Origin: DASXTB01 sp036505615
GTDB lineage: Bacteria > Acidobacteriota > UBA6911 > JACQSX01
Length of the DNA: 12,313 nucleotides
Reading direction: 5' to 3'
NCBI GenBank assembly: GCA_036505615.1
Contig: DASXTB010000348.1
Location: 1 to 12,313 of the forward strand
Every line of letters begins with the position of its first letter. Position 1 is the stretch's first letter. Positions 1 to 6,888 of the stretch are shown piece after piece. The notes under the pieces were generated by a model. The model searched no databases. It saw only the letters and a list, made by a program, of their open reading frames with translations, and was not told the origin of the DNA. Made by a program: the position numbers and the translations under genes.

Positions 1-3
1 GTA

Positions 4-21
4 AATCCGTGTAATCTGTGG
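4..21. repeat. Short tandem 9-mer at the window edge
   Basis: Two nearly identical nonamers stand head to tail: AATCCGTGT (4-12) and AATCTGTGG (13-21). Similar 'ATCCGTGTAATCTGTGG' strings occur as dispersed intergenic repeats in many environmental bacterial genomes (recalled, not searched). The element is cut by the window edge, so its full extent is unknown. It argues against starting the first gene at the GTG at 18, which lies inside it. Confidence 0.35.
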
Positions 22-94
22 CCCGTTCTTTCGGTTCACGAATTATACGAGTTCGGGGCGGGCGCTGGACTTTCTACCTTTTGGGAGCGTCGCC

Positions 95-100
95 AAGGAA
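95..100 (+). promoter_or_regulatory. Ribosome binding site favouring the ATG at 111
   Basis: AAGGAA lies 10 nt before the ATG at 111. A second in-frame ATG at 165 has only a GGGG run directly before it and no spacer. The Shine-Dalgarno-like match therefore favours 111, although the spacing is at the long end of the normal range. Confidence 0.45.
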
Positions 101-110
101 ACACTCTTGT

Positions 111-2153
111 ATGAGAACCGCTAACCCTACACATTCCTTGACAGCGGAAGAAAAACTCCTGGGGATGGACCAGCGAATCACGCGCAGGGATTTTTGCAAT
201 GCAGGGCTATTGGCGGCCGGTGCCATACTGCTTGAAACCGCGGCTCCACTCCGGTTATTGGCAAGAAATGAGCCTTGGGACGGCTACGGAGGTGTGGGCG
301 ACTACGCCACCTCGCACGGCAACACAGCAGATGTGGTCAGGGCGGCACATCAGATTCGCGACGGACTTTTTGATAATCCACCCGCGGGCGCCATTGACAC
401 GGGAGAAGTCTTTGACTGTGTAGTGATCGGCGGCGGAATGAGCGGCCTCTCGGCTGCTTATCATTTCAAGAAAGCTAACGAGAGCGCCACCTGCCTGGTA
501 ATTGAAAACCATCCCATATTCGGGGGAGAGTCCAAGCAAAACGAATTTATTGTGCGCGGCCAGCGCTTGATAGGGCCTCAAGGAGCCAACGAGTTTGACA
601 TCCCCATCGATCCGAAAGAAGACGGGTACGAGTTGTACCGTGAGCTGGGAGTTCCCCGGAGCTTCAGCTATCAGAATTGGGACGCGCAACTGGGCCGCCT
701 GGATTTTGACCGCACCAACTATGGTTTCCAGATATGGCTCGACTCGCCAAGTTTTGGATTTTTCTTTGATTCACCGTGGTCCGCGTCGAAAGCTGCGAAA
801 AAATCTGAGCCGCGACCGTTAGGGAGCGGACCCTCCGATCCGGCGATGCAGGGTCCGCTTGCTTACGCGCGCGGCTCGGAATCTTTTCACCCGTCCGCAG
901 GCCGATGGATCAAAGATTTGTGGGGAAAGCGGCTGCAAGACTCTCCCTATCCCGAAAAAATTAGGAGTGATTTCCTGACCTGGCGTTTCGGAACTGAGCG
1001 CCGTGAGCGGCCGGGAGATTTCGAGCGGTGGCTCGACTCGATGACTTACAAAGATTACCTGGAAAAGTTCCTGAGGTTGGATCCGGCAGTGACCGGATAC
1101 GCCGATCCGATCATGGCCGCAGCCGTGGGACTGGGTTGTGATGTCATCTCCGCTTATGCTGCTTATCAGATCGGGATGCCGGGATTTCAGTGTTTCTCGA
1201 AACAGCCTGCGCGGCCGCTTCCTCCCGACGAGGTTCCTTCCCACACCTGGCACATGTTTCCGGGCGGCAATACGGGGTTTGCACGTTATTTTGTTAAGGC
1301 GCTCATTCCGGCGGCAATCAGTGGCCGGCATACACTGGAAGACATTCTTAACGGCCGCGTCAACTTCGGTGCTCTCGATCTTCGTGGCAGAGACATGCGC
1401 ATCCGGCTGGGCGCGACAGCCGTCCGAGTGGAACACGAGGGAACCCCGGAGCGAGCGCGGCAGGTCAACGTAACCTATACGCGCTACGGAAAAATCTATC
1501 GGCTGAAGGCACGCGGTGTGGTCATGGCCGGAGGCGGCTGGAGCACCCGGCGCGTGGTTCGGGATCTACCCGATGAATACCAGAACGCGTATCGTCAATT
1601 TCACCACTCTCCGATGCTGGTAGTGAACGTTGCTGTGACTCAATGGCGATTTCTCTTCAAACTTGGAATTACCGCTGCCCGTTGGTTCAAAGGGTTTGGC
1701 TTCAGCTGCAACTTGCGACGCCAAATGCTGGTGGGAAGGTACCGTCCCCGGCTTCATCCCGATCTTCCCAACGTCGTCACGTTCTATGTTCCTTTCTATT
1801 ATCCGGGACTGGACATCGCTGAACAGGGCGCACGCGGGCAGACCGAATTGCTTTCCACCAGCTATCGCGAATACGAGCGACAGATACGGAAACAGATGCT
1901 TCTGTTGTTCGCGCGCTCGGGATTTGACCCGCGACGGGATATAGCCGGGATCATCTTGAACCGCTGGGGACACGCTTTTGTGGACCCTCAGCCTGGTTTT
2001 TACTTTGGGAGGGATGGGCAAGCGGCGCCACGGGACATTATCCGGCGCCCCTTTGGTCGCATTGCTTTCGCCCATTCTGAATTGGTCGGTCACCAGTACT
2101 GGCTGGGAGCCATCGGCGAAGGCCGGCGGGCTGCCACTCAGTTGCTGAGCTAG
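111..2153 (+). CDS. Tat-exported FAD-dependent oxidoreductase (spermidine dehydrogenase-like)
   Basis: This is a 680-residue flavoprotein. The twin-arginine motif ITRRDF (Arg25-Arg26) is followed by a hydrophobic stretch (NAGLLAAGAILL), which indicates export of the folded, cofactor-loaded enzyme by the Tat system. The FAD-binding Rossmann motif VVIGGGMSGLSAAY lies at about residues 104-117, and an ENHPIFGG segment with the second-strand acidic residue follows. The C-terminal QYWLGAIGEGRRAA segment matches the usual last FAD-contacting motif of this family. Relatives are annotated as NAD(P)-binding or FAD-dependent oxidoreductases and resemble spermidine dehydrogenase; the substrate here is unknown. 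ATG 111 is chosen because AAGGAA precedes it and because LLGMDQRITRRDF resembles the N-terminus of relatives; ATG 165 is possible and keeps the Tat motif. Oddly, a REP-like palindrome (807-877) is translated in frame as about residues 233-256 and is probably an insertion. The next gene starts 113 bp downstream. Confidence 0.85.
   Translation: MRTANPTHSLTAEEKLLGMDQRITRRDFCNAGLLAAGAILLETAAPLRLLARNEPWDGYGGVGDYATSHGNTADVVRAAHQIRDGLFDNPPAGAIDTGEVFDCVVIGGGMSGLSAAYHFKKANESATCLVIENHPIFGGESKQNEFIVRGQRLIGPQGANEFDIPIDPKEDGYELYRELGVPRSFSYQNWDAQLGRLDFDRTNYGFQIWLDSPSFGFFFDSPWSASKAAKKSEPRPLGSGPSDPAMQGPLAYARGSESFHPSAGRWIKDLWGKRLQDSPYPEKIRSDFLTWRFGTERRERPGDFERWLDSMTYKDYLEKFLRLDPAVTGYADPIMAAAVGLGCDVISAYAAYQIGMPGFQCFSKQPARPLPPDEVPSHTWHMFPGGNTGFARYFVKALIPAAISGRHTLEDILNGRVNFGALDLRGRDMRIRLGATAVRVEHEGTPERARQVNVTYTRYGKIYRLKARGVVMAGGGWSTRRVVRDLPDEYQNAYRQFHHSPMLVVNVAVTQWRFLFKLGITAARWFKGFGFSCNLRRQMLVGRYRPRLHPDLPNVVTFYVPFYYPGLDIAEQGARGQTELLSTSYREYERQIRKQMLLLFARSGFDPRRDIAGIILNRWGHAFVDPQPGFYFGRDGQAAPRDIIRRPFGRIAFAHSELVGHQYWLGAIGEGRRAATQLLS
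807..877. repeat. REP-like palindrome inside the oxidoreductase gene
   Basis: The two 28-bp arms (807-834 and 850-877) are inverted copies of each other at 23 of 28 positions and flank a 15-nt loop. The outer ends read GAGCCGCG and CGCGGCTC. Read in the gene's frame it gives a PRPLGSGP...GPLAYARGSE peptide, a translation signature I recognise from repeats scattered through environmental (including acidobacterial) genomes. The right arm shares the GCTTACGC core and the GGCTC end with the repeat at 6629-6704. It is low-complexity next to its surroundings and lacks the look of a conserved protein segment. Confidence 0.75.
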
Positions 2154-2241
2154 TGCATTGTCTGATTTGTGTTGAGTGGTCGAACAACTATTGCACGCTC
2201 CGCGCCGCTCACGCTCGCGATGCCGATTTTCTCCACGGGCC

Positions 2242-2264
2242 ACGGAGGGTACAACGGAGGGTAC
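2242..2264 (+). promoter_or_regulatory. Duplicated Shine-Dalgarno sequence before the tandem hydrolase
   Basis: The 11-mer ACGGAGGGTAC occurs twice with a 12-nt period (2242-2252 and 2254-2264). The second copy places GGAGG (2256-2260) six nucleotides before the ATG at 2267, which is ideal spacing and fixes that start. The first copy is too far upstream to serve the same start. 'CACGGAGGG' strings are also common as dispersed repeats in environmental genomes, so the duplication may come from a repeat and not from selection on translation. Confidence 0.6.
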
Positions 2265-2266
2265 AG

Positions 2267-4471
2267 ATGAGATTGAGAACCGCACTAATTGCATTCCTGG
2301 CGCTGGTTTTGGCTACTGCACTGTCTGCCGCGCAGAAATCCGACGAGCTGGATTTCCTTTCCGACTTGGAGGAATTCCGCCTCCTCAGGAACATGCTGCC
2401 TGACTACGTGCATCAGCTTGCCAAAGGCCTGCTCGCTGAGCGCGAGCGGAAAATCGCAGGTTTGTCCACGCCACAACAAGTCGCCGAGCGAAGAGCGTAC
2501 ATACGTGAAAAAATATTGCAGGCCTTGGGCGGGCTCCCTGATCGGACGCCGCTGAACGCCCGAGTCGTTGGTGTGTTGGAGCGGGACAATTACAAGATCG
2601 AGAAGGTGATCTTCGAAAGCCAGCCTCGCTTCTATGTCACGGGCAATCTCTACCTCCCTAAAAACGGGCGAGGACCGTATCCGGGGATTCTATTTCCCCT
2701 GGGTCATGAGTTGGGAGGGAAAACCAACGAGACTTGGCAACAGATGCTCGGTTCGCTGGCCACAAAGGGTTACGTCGCCTTTACGTGGGATCCGATCGGC
2801 CAGGGCGAGCGCGTGCAGCTCTACGACCCCGACTTCGATGACTCCAAGGTATTCCGATCAACCACCGAGCACACCATCATCGGTATCCAGTGCCAGCTCG
2901 CCGGTGACAATTTGGCCCGCTACACAATCTGGGATGGGATGCGCGCGCTCGACTACCTGATGTCGCGTCCAGAGGTCGACACGACCCGAATCGGCTGTAC
3001 CGGCAACTCCGGCGGTGGCACCCATACGGCCTACCTATCGGCTCTGGACGACCGCATCAAAATAGCCGCACCTTCCTGTTATTTGACTTCGTGGCGCCGG
3101 CTGCTCGAATCGATCGGACCGCAGGACGCGGAACAGGTCCTGCTTCCCTTCCTGGACGACGGGTTGGATCAGGCGGATTTCGTGCATGCTTTCGCTCCCA
3201 AGCCCTATCTGATTCTGTCAGCAATTCGGGATTTCTTTTCCATTTCTGGGGCGCGCGAAACTTACGCGGAGGCGAAGCGAATCTATGCCCTTCTGGGCGA
3301 GCAGGAAAAGTTGTCCATGTTCGAAGCTGATGATCACCATGGCTACACAAAACCTCGGAGGATGGCGGCTTATCGCTGGTTCAGCCGCTGGTTCAAGGGA
3401 ACGGACGATCGGGAGCCGGAGCCGGAAATCGACTTCGCCACCGAGGAAGAGCTCCGCTGCACTGAATCAGGACAAGTGGCAACTTCGCTCGGAGGAGAAA
3501 CAGTTTTCTCCCTGAACGAAAAGCGAGTGGAGCAGCTCGGTCAGAAAAAGCCGCCCATGTCGAACTCGCAGTATTTGACCGCCTACAGAGATGAGATCCG
3601 GCAGCAGGTTCGCCGGCTGATTGATTTCAAGTTGTTGAAGGGACCCGTGACCGTAAAGTCTTACGGCGAGATTCAACGACCCGGATATCACATAGAGAAG
3701 CTTACTTATGAAAGCGAGCCAGGAATCATTGTGCCAGCCCTGCTGTTTTTACCGGATCCGGCGAATGCGCGAAGACCGGCCATCGTGTACGTCCACGGCA
3801 AGGGAAAGGCTGCTGAAGCATCGTCCGGCGGAGATATAGAACAGATCGCCAAGGCCGGCTTCATCGTCCTGGCGATTGATACCAGGGGATCCGGTGAAAC
3901 CAGATTTAAAGATACGCAACAGGCCAATGACTTTCCCAGGTATTTTGGAGACTATGACAGCGCAAAGACGGCTCTGCTGGTCGGCAAACCGCTCGTTGGA
4001 ATGCGCGCGCTGGATGTGTGTCGCGGTGTCGATCTGCTGGTTGGTCGAGCCGAAGTCGACAGAGAGAAAATTTATGGATTTGGGAAAGAGGCTGGCGCAG
4101 TGCCGCTGCTCTACGCAGCGATTTTTGACGAACGCCTCAAGAAGGTGGCACTGGACGACATGCTAATCTCCTACCGATCGATCATCACCCACCGGATCCA
4201 CAGGCAGATCTTTGAGAATGTAGTTCCAGGCGCTTTGAGATTCTACGATTTTCCCGATCTGGTCGCGAGCCTCGCACCGCGCCCTACATGGATCGTGAAC
4301 GCTGTCGACCCGCTTGGCCACCGAGTCGGAATCGCGGAGGTCAGGAAGGAGTACGAACCCTCGTTGATCGCATTTCGGCTCGCGGAGGCGAAAACGTCCA
4401 TACGGGTCTCAGAACGCAGCCCTCATCGGCCGCTGGCGGCGTTTTATGAGGAATGGCTCAAGCGGGATTAA
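2267..4471 (+). CDS. Secreted tandem alpha/beta-hydrolase (acetylxylan esterase-like), second domain degenerate
   Basis: This is a 734-residue protein. A Sec signal peptide (MRLRTALIAFLALVLATALSAAQ) follows a strong ribosome site. The N-terminal alpha/beta-hydrolase domain (about residues 40-390) has nucleophile motif GNSGG with Ser248, likely acid Asp322 (SAIRD) and likely base His357 or His358 (DDHHGY). It resembles acetylxylan esterase or dienelactone hydrolase-type enzymes that remove acyl groups from polysaccharides. A second, related domain (about 440-734) keeps the VYVHGKGK oxyanion-side segment, a candidate Asp681 (NAVD) and His720. At the nucleophile elbow, however, it reads GKEAG, with Glu608 in place of Ser, so it is probably not a serine esterase. 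RALDYLMSRPEVDTTRIG in the first domain is close to IALDYLYSRPEVDQKRIG in the fusion esterase at 6889, so the domains are related. The exact substrate is not shown. Confidence 0.88.
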   Translation: MRLRTALIAFLALVLATALSAAQKSDELDFLSDLEEFRLLRNMLPDYVHQLAKGLLAERERKIAGLSTPQQVAERRAYIREKILQALGGLPDRTPLNARVVGVLERDNYKIEKVIFESQPRFYVTGNLYLPKNGRGPYPGILFPLGHELGGKTNETWQQMLGSLATKGYVAFTWDPIGQGERVQLYDPDFDDSKVFRSTTEHTIIGIQCQLAGDNLARYTIWDGMRALDYLMSRPEVDTTRIGCTGNSGGGTHTAYLSALDDRIKIAAPSCYLTSWRRLLESIGPQDAEQVLLPFLDDGLDQADFVHAFAPKPYLILSAIRDFFSISGARETYAEAKRIYALLGEQEKLSMFEADDHHGYTKPRRMAAYRWFSRWFKGTDDREPEPEIDFATEEELRCTESGQVATSLGGETVFSLNEKRVEQLGQKKPPMSNSQYLTAYRDEIRQQVRRLIDFKLLKGPVTVKSYGEIQRPGYHIEKLTYESEPGIIVPALLFLPDPANARRPAIVYVHGKGKAAEASSGGDIEQIAKAGFIVLAIDTRGSGETRFKDTQQANDFPRYFGDYDSAKTALLVGKPLVGMRALDVCRGVDLLVGRAEVDREKIYGFGKEAGAVPLLYAAIFDERLKKVALDDMLISYRSIITHRIHRQIFENVVPGALRFYDFPDLVASLAPRPTWIVNAVDPLGHRVGIAEVRKEYEPSLIAFRLAEAKTSIRVSERSPHRPLAAFYEEWLKRD

Positions 4472-4478
4472 ACCTCCA

Positions 4479-4656
4479 GACGCCGAAGGCGTCACATAAA
4501 GTAGCCGGGGGCAGAGCGCCTTTTTTTGCGTGGCGCCCCCGCTTTGGCAATTCCGACGTTAATAACCGCACCCTGTAGGGGTGCATAACTAACCGGGGGG
4601 CGGCGCGCAAAAAACGCGCTCTGCCCCCCGCTAATTTATTTGACCGCTTCGCGGTC
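4479..4656. repeat. Symmetric cluster of palindromic repeats
   Basis: Three short perfect hairpins are visible: GACGCC-GAA-GGCGTC (4479-4493), GCACCC-TGTAG-GGGTGC (4568-4584) and GACCGC-TTC-GCGGTC (4642-4656). Between them lie two copies of an element of about 38 bp in opposite orientation (4505-4542 and 4593-4630). Each element has GGGGG/CCCCC ends, a GCAGAGCGC block and a run of six or seven T (or A on the other strand). The units are joined by AT-rich linkers such as CATAAAG, CATAACTAAC and CTAATTTATT. The cluster fills the space after the tandem hydrolase. It may stop or stabilise that transcript, but no stem is followed directly by a T tract, so I do not call a terminator. Confidence 0.8.
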
Positions 4657-4726
4657 TAGGCCCAACATTTACGCGGATTTGCTCAACCGACACTAAAACG
4701 GTGTTTCATACCAACGCGAGGATCCC

Positions 4727-6478
4727 GTGAAAACTTGCTGCGCGCTTACGATTGCTGTTTTGCCTTGGGCTCTCCTTGGCGCCGTGCCCGCCTCGGCCGA
4801 CTTGCCCGCCCAATATTTCCGTTTGCTGGAGGCCGGAAGCGCAAAGGTCCAACAGCGGCTCAACGACGAACCGAGCGCCAACCTGAAAGCGCTGGAGGCA
4901 AAACCCAATTGGCGCCATTTTCCATACGCCATACTGGCGCCAGCCGTTCTGTACGCCAAAAAACACTCCGACAATGCCCACTTTAGAGATCCCCAGATGC
5001 TGGCCTTGGCTCTCAGAATCGGCGACCTTCTGGCCAGCGAGAACGAGAAGGGGCTCTACGAGCCGCGCCTGGACAGCGATTGGGACACTTACATGTGGCT
5101 TGAAGCCTACCGCCTGCTTGGGCGTGAGCTGGGCGAGGAACGCCGCATGCGCTGGAAGCGAGGGATCCAAGAGAACCTCGCCCTGCTGGTATCGGACGCC
5201 ACCGAAAGGTTGGATTTCCCCTGGTATCACTCGCCCTTCATTGGTACCTCGCCTAACCACTACGCTCTGTGGGCCTCGGCGTTGTACCTGGGTGGAAAGG
5301 TTTTCGGCAACAAGGAATGGCAACACCTCGGCGCACAGGTGTTGCGGCGATTTGCGATGATCGAGCAATCTCCCGATGGTTATTGGGGAGAGCACAACAA
5401 CTCAGGTCCTACTACCGGATACAACCACCTCACGCTTACTGCACTCGCACTGTACTGGGAGCATAGTCAAGATGCGGCGGTTATGCCGGCATTGCGGCGC
5501 GCGACAGATTTCCACAAGAACTACACGTTTCTTGACGGCACACCCGTTGACGTGATCAACGATCGCAACCGACACTGGGGAGTTAGCGCCTGGGGCCAAT
5601 TCGCCTTTTCGCTTTTCCCCGATGGCCGCCGCTACGCCGCATTCTTGACCAGTTTCTTCCGCCCGGAGACACTAACAATCGACCAGTTGGGCAGGCTGGC
5701 GCAAGACGCCCTCTACTACCACGAGGGGCCGACGGAGCCAGCGCCACAGGATCTGCCGCGTTACTGGCATCAGATGAGCGTCCCGGCCGGCATCCGCAAG
5801 ACCGGCCCATGGCAGGTATGTCTTTCCGGATTGATGAGCACGCAGGCAATCAACAGCCGTTTCTATCTCGATCGGCAGGGTAATATCAGTATCTTTCATC
5901 AAAAGCTCGGCCTGATCATCAGCGGCGCCAACTCGAAACATCAGCCGGAACTGGCCACGTTCTCGGAGAGGCTGCTGGGGCAGGTAGTGCACATGCCTAT
6001 CAGCACCCGGCTGCAGATGAGCGAGGGAAAAGATCGGCTTTCTCTTGCCTACAACACGTTTTTCAGCGATCTTTATGTTTCGGCGCCATCCAACACCGAG
6101 TTGCCATTCCGGTTCTCAATTACCGGCAAGGGCAAGCCCGCGGACGACGTGCGATTGACGCTGCAGCTATGTCTGAAGGCCGGCGAGACACTGGAAACCG
6201 GCGCGGGCCGGAAGATAGTTCTAGCGGCGGACAGAATCGAACTGCAGCCATCCGAGCTTGGCGGTTGGATACGCCATCACGGCTGGACACTGACGATAGA
6301 CCCTACAGCGCGACTGATTTGGCCCGTCTACCCGCACAACCCTTATGCGGACGCGCCGGAGACCAGCCTTGAGTACGCGGTGGGCGCTCTCTGGGTGCCT
6401 CTGCGACTGAAGTCTCGGCCCGGGCACTACGTCCTCCCGGGCGAGCAGGAAATCTCCTTTGTCTTGGAGGCGAAGTGA
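4727..6478 (+). CDS. Secreted alpha/alpha-toroid protein, putative polysaccharide lyase (heparinase II/III-like)
   Basis: This is a 583-residue protein. It begins at GTG 4727, with GAGGA at 4718-4722 as ribosome site. The signal peptide ends in PASA, with likely cleavage before Asp25. Residues about 60-310 are predicted helical and rich in Trp, Tyr and His, with repeated helix-pair texture as in alpha/alpha toroids. Conserved-looking blocks are DSDWDTYMWLEAYRLLG, GTSPNHYALWASALYLGG (Asn177-His178), DGYWGEHNNSGPTTGYNHLT (Tyr232-Asn233-His234) and RHWGVSAWGQ. From about 350 to the end the sequence alternates as in beta-sheets. Toroid plus beta-sandwich is the layout of heparinase II/III, alginate and related lyases, where Asn, His and Tyr residues act in catalysis. 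The family assignment is an inference from architecture; I do not recognise a specific CAZy family. It could instead be a glycoside hydrolase with the same barrel. Its neighbours are secreted esterases and GH20, which supports a glycan role. Confidence 0.7.
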   Translation: MKTCCALTIAVLPWALLGAVPASADLPAQYFRLLEAGSAKVQQRLNDEPSANLKALEAKPNWRHFPYAILAPAVLYAKKHSDNAHFRDPQMLALALRIGDLLASENEKGLYEPRLDSDWDTYMWLEAYRLLGRELGEERRMRWKRGIQENLALLVSDATERLDFPWYHSPFIGTSPNHYALWASALYLGGKVFGNKEWQHLGAQVLRRFAMIEQSPDGYWGEHNNSGPTTGYNHLTLTALALYWEHSQDAAVMPALRRATDFHKNYTFLDGTPVDVINDRNRHWGVSAWGQFAFSLFPDGRRYAAFLTSFFRPETLTIDQLGRLAQDALYYHEGPTEPAPQDLPRYWHQMSVPAGIRKTGPWQVCLSGLMSTQAINSRFYLDRQGNISIFHQKLGLIISGANSKHQPELATFSERLLGQVVHMPISTRLQMSEGKDRLSLAYNTFFSDLYVSAPSNTELPFRFSITGKGKPADDVRLTLQLCLKAGETLETGAGRKIVLAADRIELQPSELGGWIRHHGWTLTIDPTARLIWPVYPHNPYADAPETSLEYAVGALWVPLRLKSRPGHYVLPGEQEISFVLEAK

Positions 6479-6486
6479 GTGACCGC

Positions 6487-6554
6487 CATCAGTTTTCAGC
6501 TAGCTGTCAGGTATCAGCCGGCAGCTATCAGCCATCAGCTAGCTATCAGGTAGC
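6487..6554. repeat. Degenerate ATCAGC/AGCTATCAG short repeats
   Basis: ATCAG and CAGCTA-type words recur: CATCAG, TCAGCTAGCTGTCAGG, TATCAGCC, AGCTATCAGCC, ATCAGCTAGCTATCAGG. The period is irregular, around 7-16 nt, with embedded AGCTAGCT self-complementary cores. The stretch starts just after the stop of the toroid gene and carries no ribosome site or reading frame. Similar 'AGCTATCAGC' minisatellite-like tracts are widespread in environmental genomes (recalled, not searched). Confidence 0.6.
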
Positions 6555-6628
6555 GAGCGACCTCACACCGCCAAGATGGAAAAGCGAAACGCCGGTCAGC
6601 CTCTGCCGTGCGTAGCTCACCGACATGT

Positions 6629-6704
6629 CAGAGCCCGGAGCGTAAGCGACGGGTCCTGCCCACGTGACAATCTGCAGGACCCGTCGCTTACGCTCCGGGC
6701 TCTG
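6629..6704. repeat. REP-like element, perfect 31-bp inverted repeat
   Basis: The arms 6629-6659 and 6674-6704 are exact reverse complements over 31 bp, with a 14-nt loop. The arms contain GAGCCCGGAGCGTAAGCGAC and its complement. The GCTTACGC core and GGCTC end are shared with the palindrome inside the oxidoreductase gene, so the two look like members of one superfamily. Such long perfect stems are typical of non-autonomous REP elements moved by REP-associated tyrosine transposases (known biology); no such transposase is in this window. It could also form a transcript-stabilising or terminating hairpin. Confidence 0.85.
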
Positions 6705-6852
6705 AGGTGGGTAGCGCCTTGAAATCTTGCAGCAGGTACACCTCAAAATCCTCGATCTCCGCCAGTCCCCTTGCAAATTCCTCATCTTGCGCGATCCGCA
6801 CGCCGGGATGGGAATTAGGTTTTAAAACCGTACGCCCCGCACTACAATCCTG
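6688..6852 (-). pseudogene. Possible 3' remnant of an unidentified gene
   Basis: This - strand frame is open for 54 codons, from an upstream TAA (6853-6855) to a TAA at 6688-6690. It encodes a protein-like segment: KPNSHPGVRI at the start, then EEFARGLAEIEDFEVYLLQD and FKALPT. The amphipathic, Glu-rich pattern looks much more coding-like than the other short frames nearby. It has no ATG or ribosome site. Its last four or five codons lie inside the arm of the REP-like element, which supplies the stop. The simplest reading is a gene end left over after deletion, with a repeat landing in it. I do not recognise the family. It may also be chance, since only about 45 residues carry the signal. Confidence 0.35.
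6843..6848 (+). promoter_or_regulatory. Weak candidate -10 element for the fusion esterase
   Basis: TACAAT lies 40 bp before the GTG at 6889 and matches five of six positions of TATAAT. At the expected distance upstream only a poor -35 match (TTTTAA, 6820-6825) is present. The AT-rich patch AGGTTTTAAAAC around it stands out in an otherwise GC-rich leader. This is the only promoter-like stretch I would point to between the repeats and the gene. Confidence 0.25.
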
Positions 6853-6888
6853 TTACCCCTGCTGGCGCAACTACCGCGGAGGATAATC

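Noticed and set aside
18..110. GTG start at 18 extending the oxidoreductase by 31 residues
   Set aside because: The extension lies in a dispersed-repeat sequence, has no ribosome site and would put an untypical basic stretch far ahead of the Tat motif.
2153..2266. GTG start at 2153 for the tandem hydrolase
   Set aside because: It overlaps the previous stop codon, has no ribosome site and lacks a signal sequence, whereas ATG 2267 has perfect GGAGG spacing and begins a clear signal peptide.
4505..4542. Rho-independent terminator after the tandem hydrolase
   Set aside because: The T run lies in the loop between the arms and not after a stem, so it does not meet the terminator pattern.
6546..6785. 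79-residue - strand frame across the palindrome
   Set aside because: It reads straight through the REP arms and gives a basic, low-complexity peptide; the other - strand frame (6688-6852) is more protein-like.
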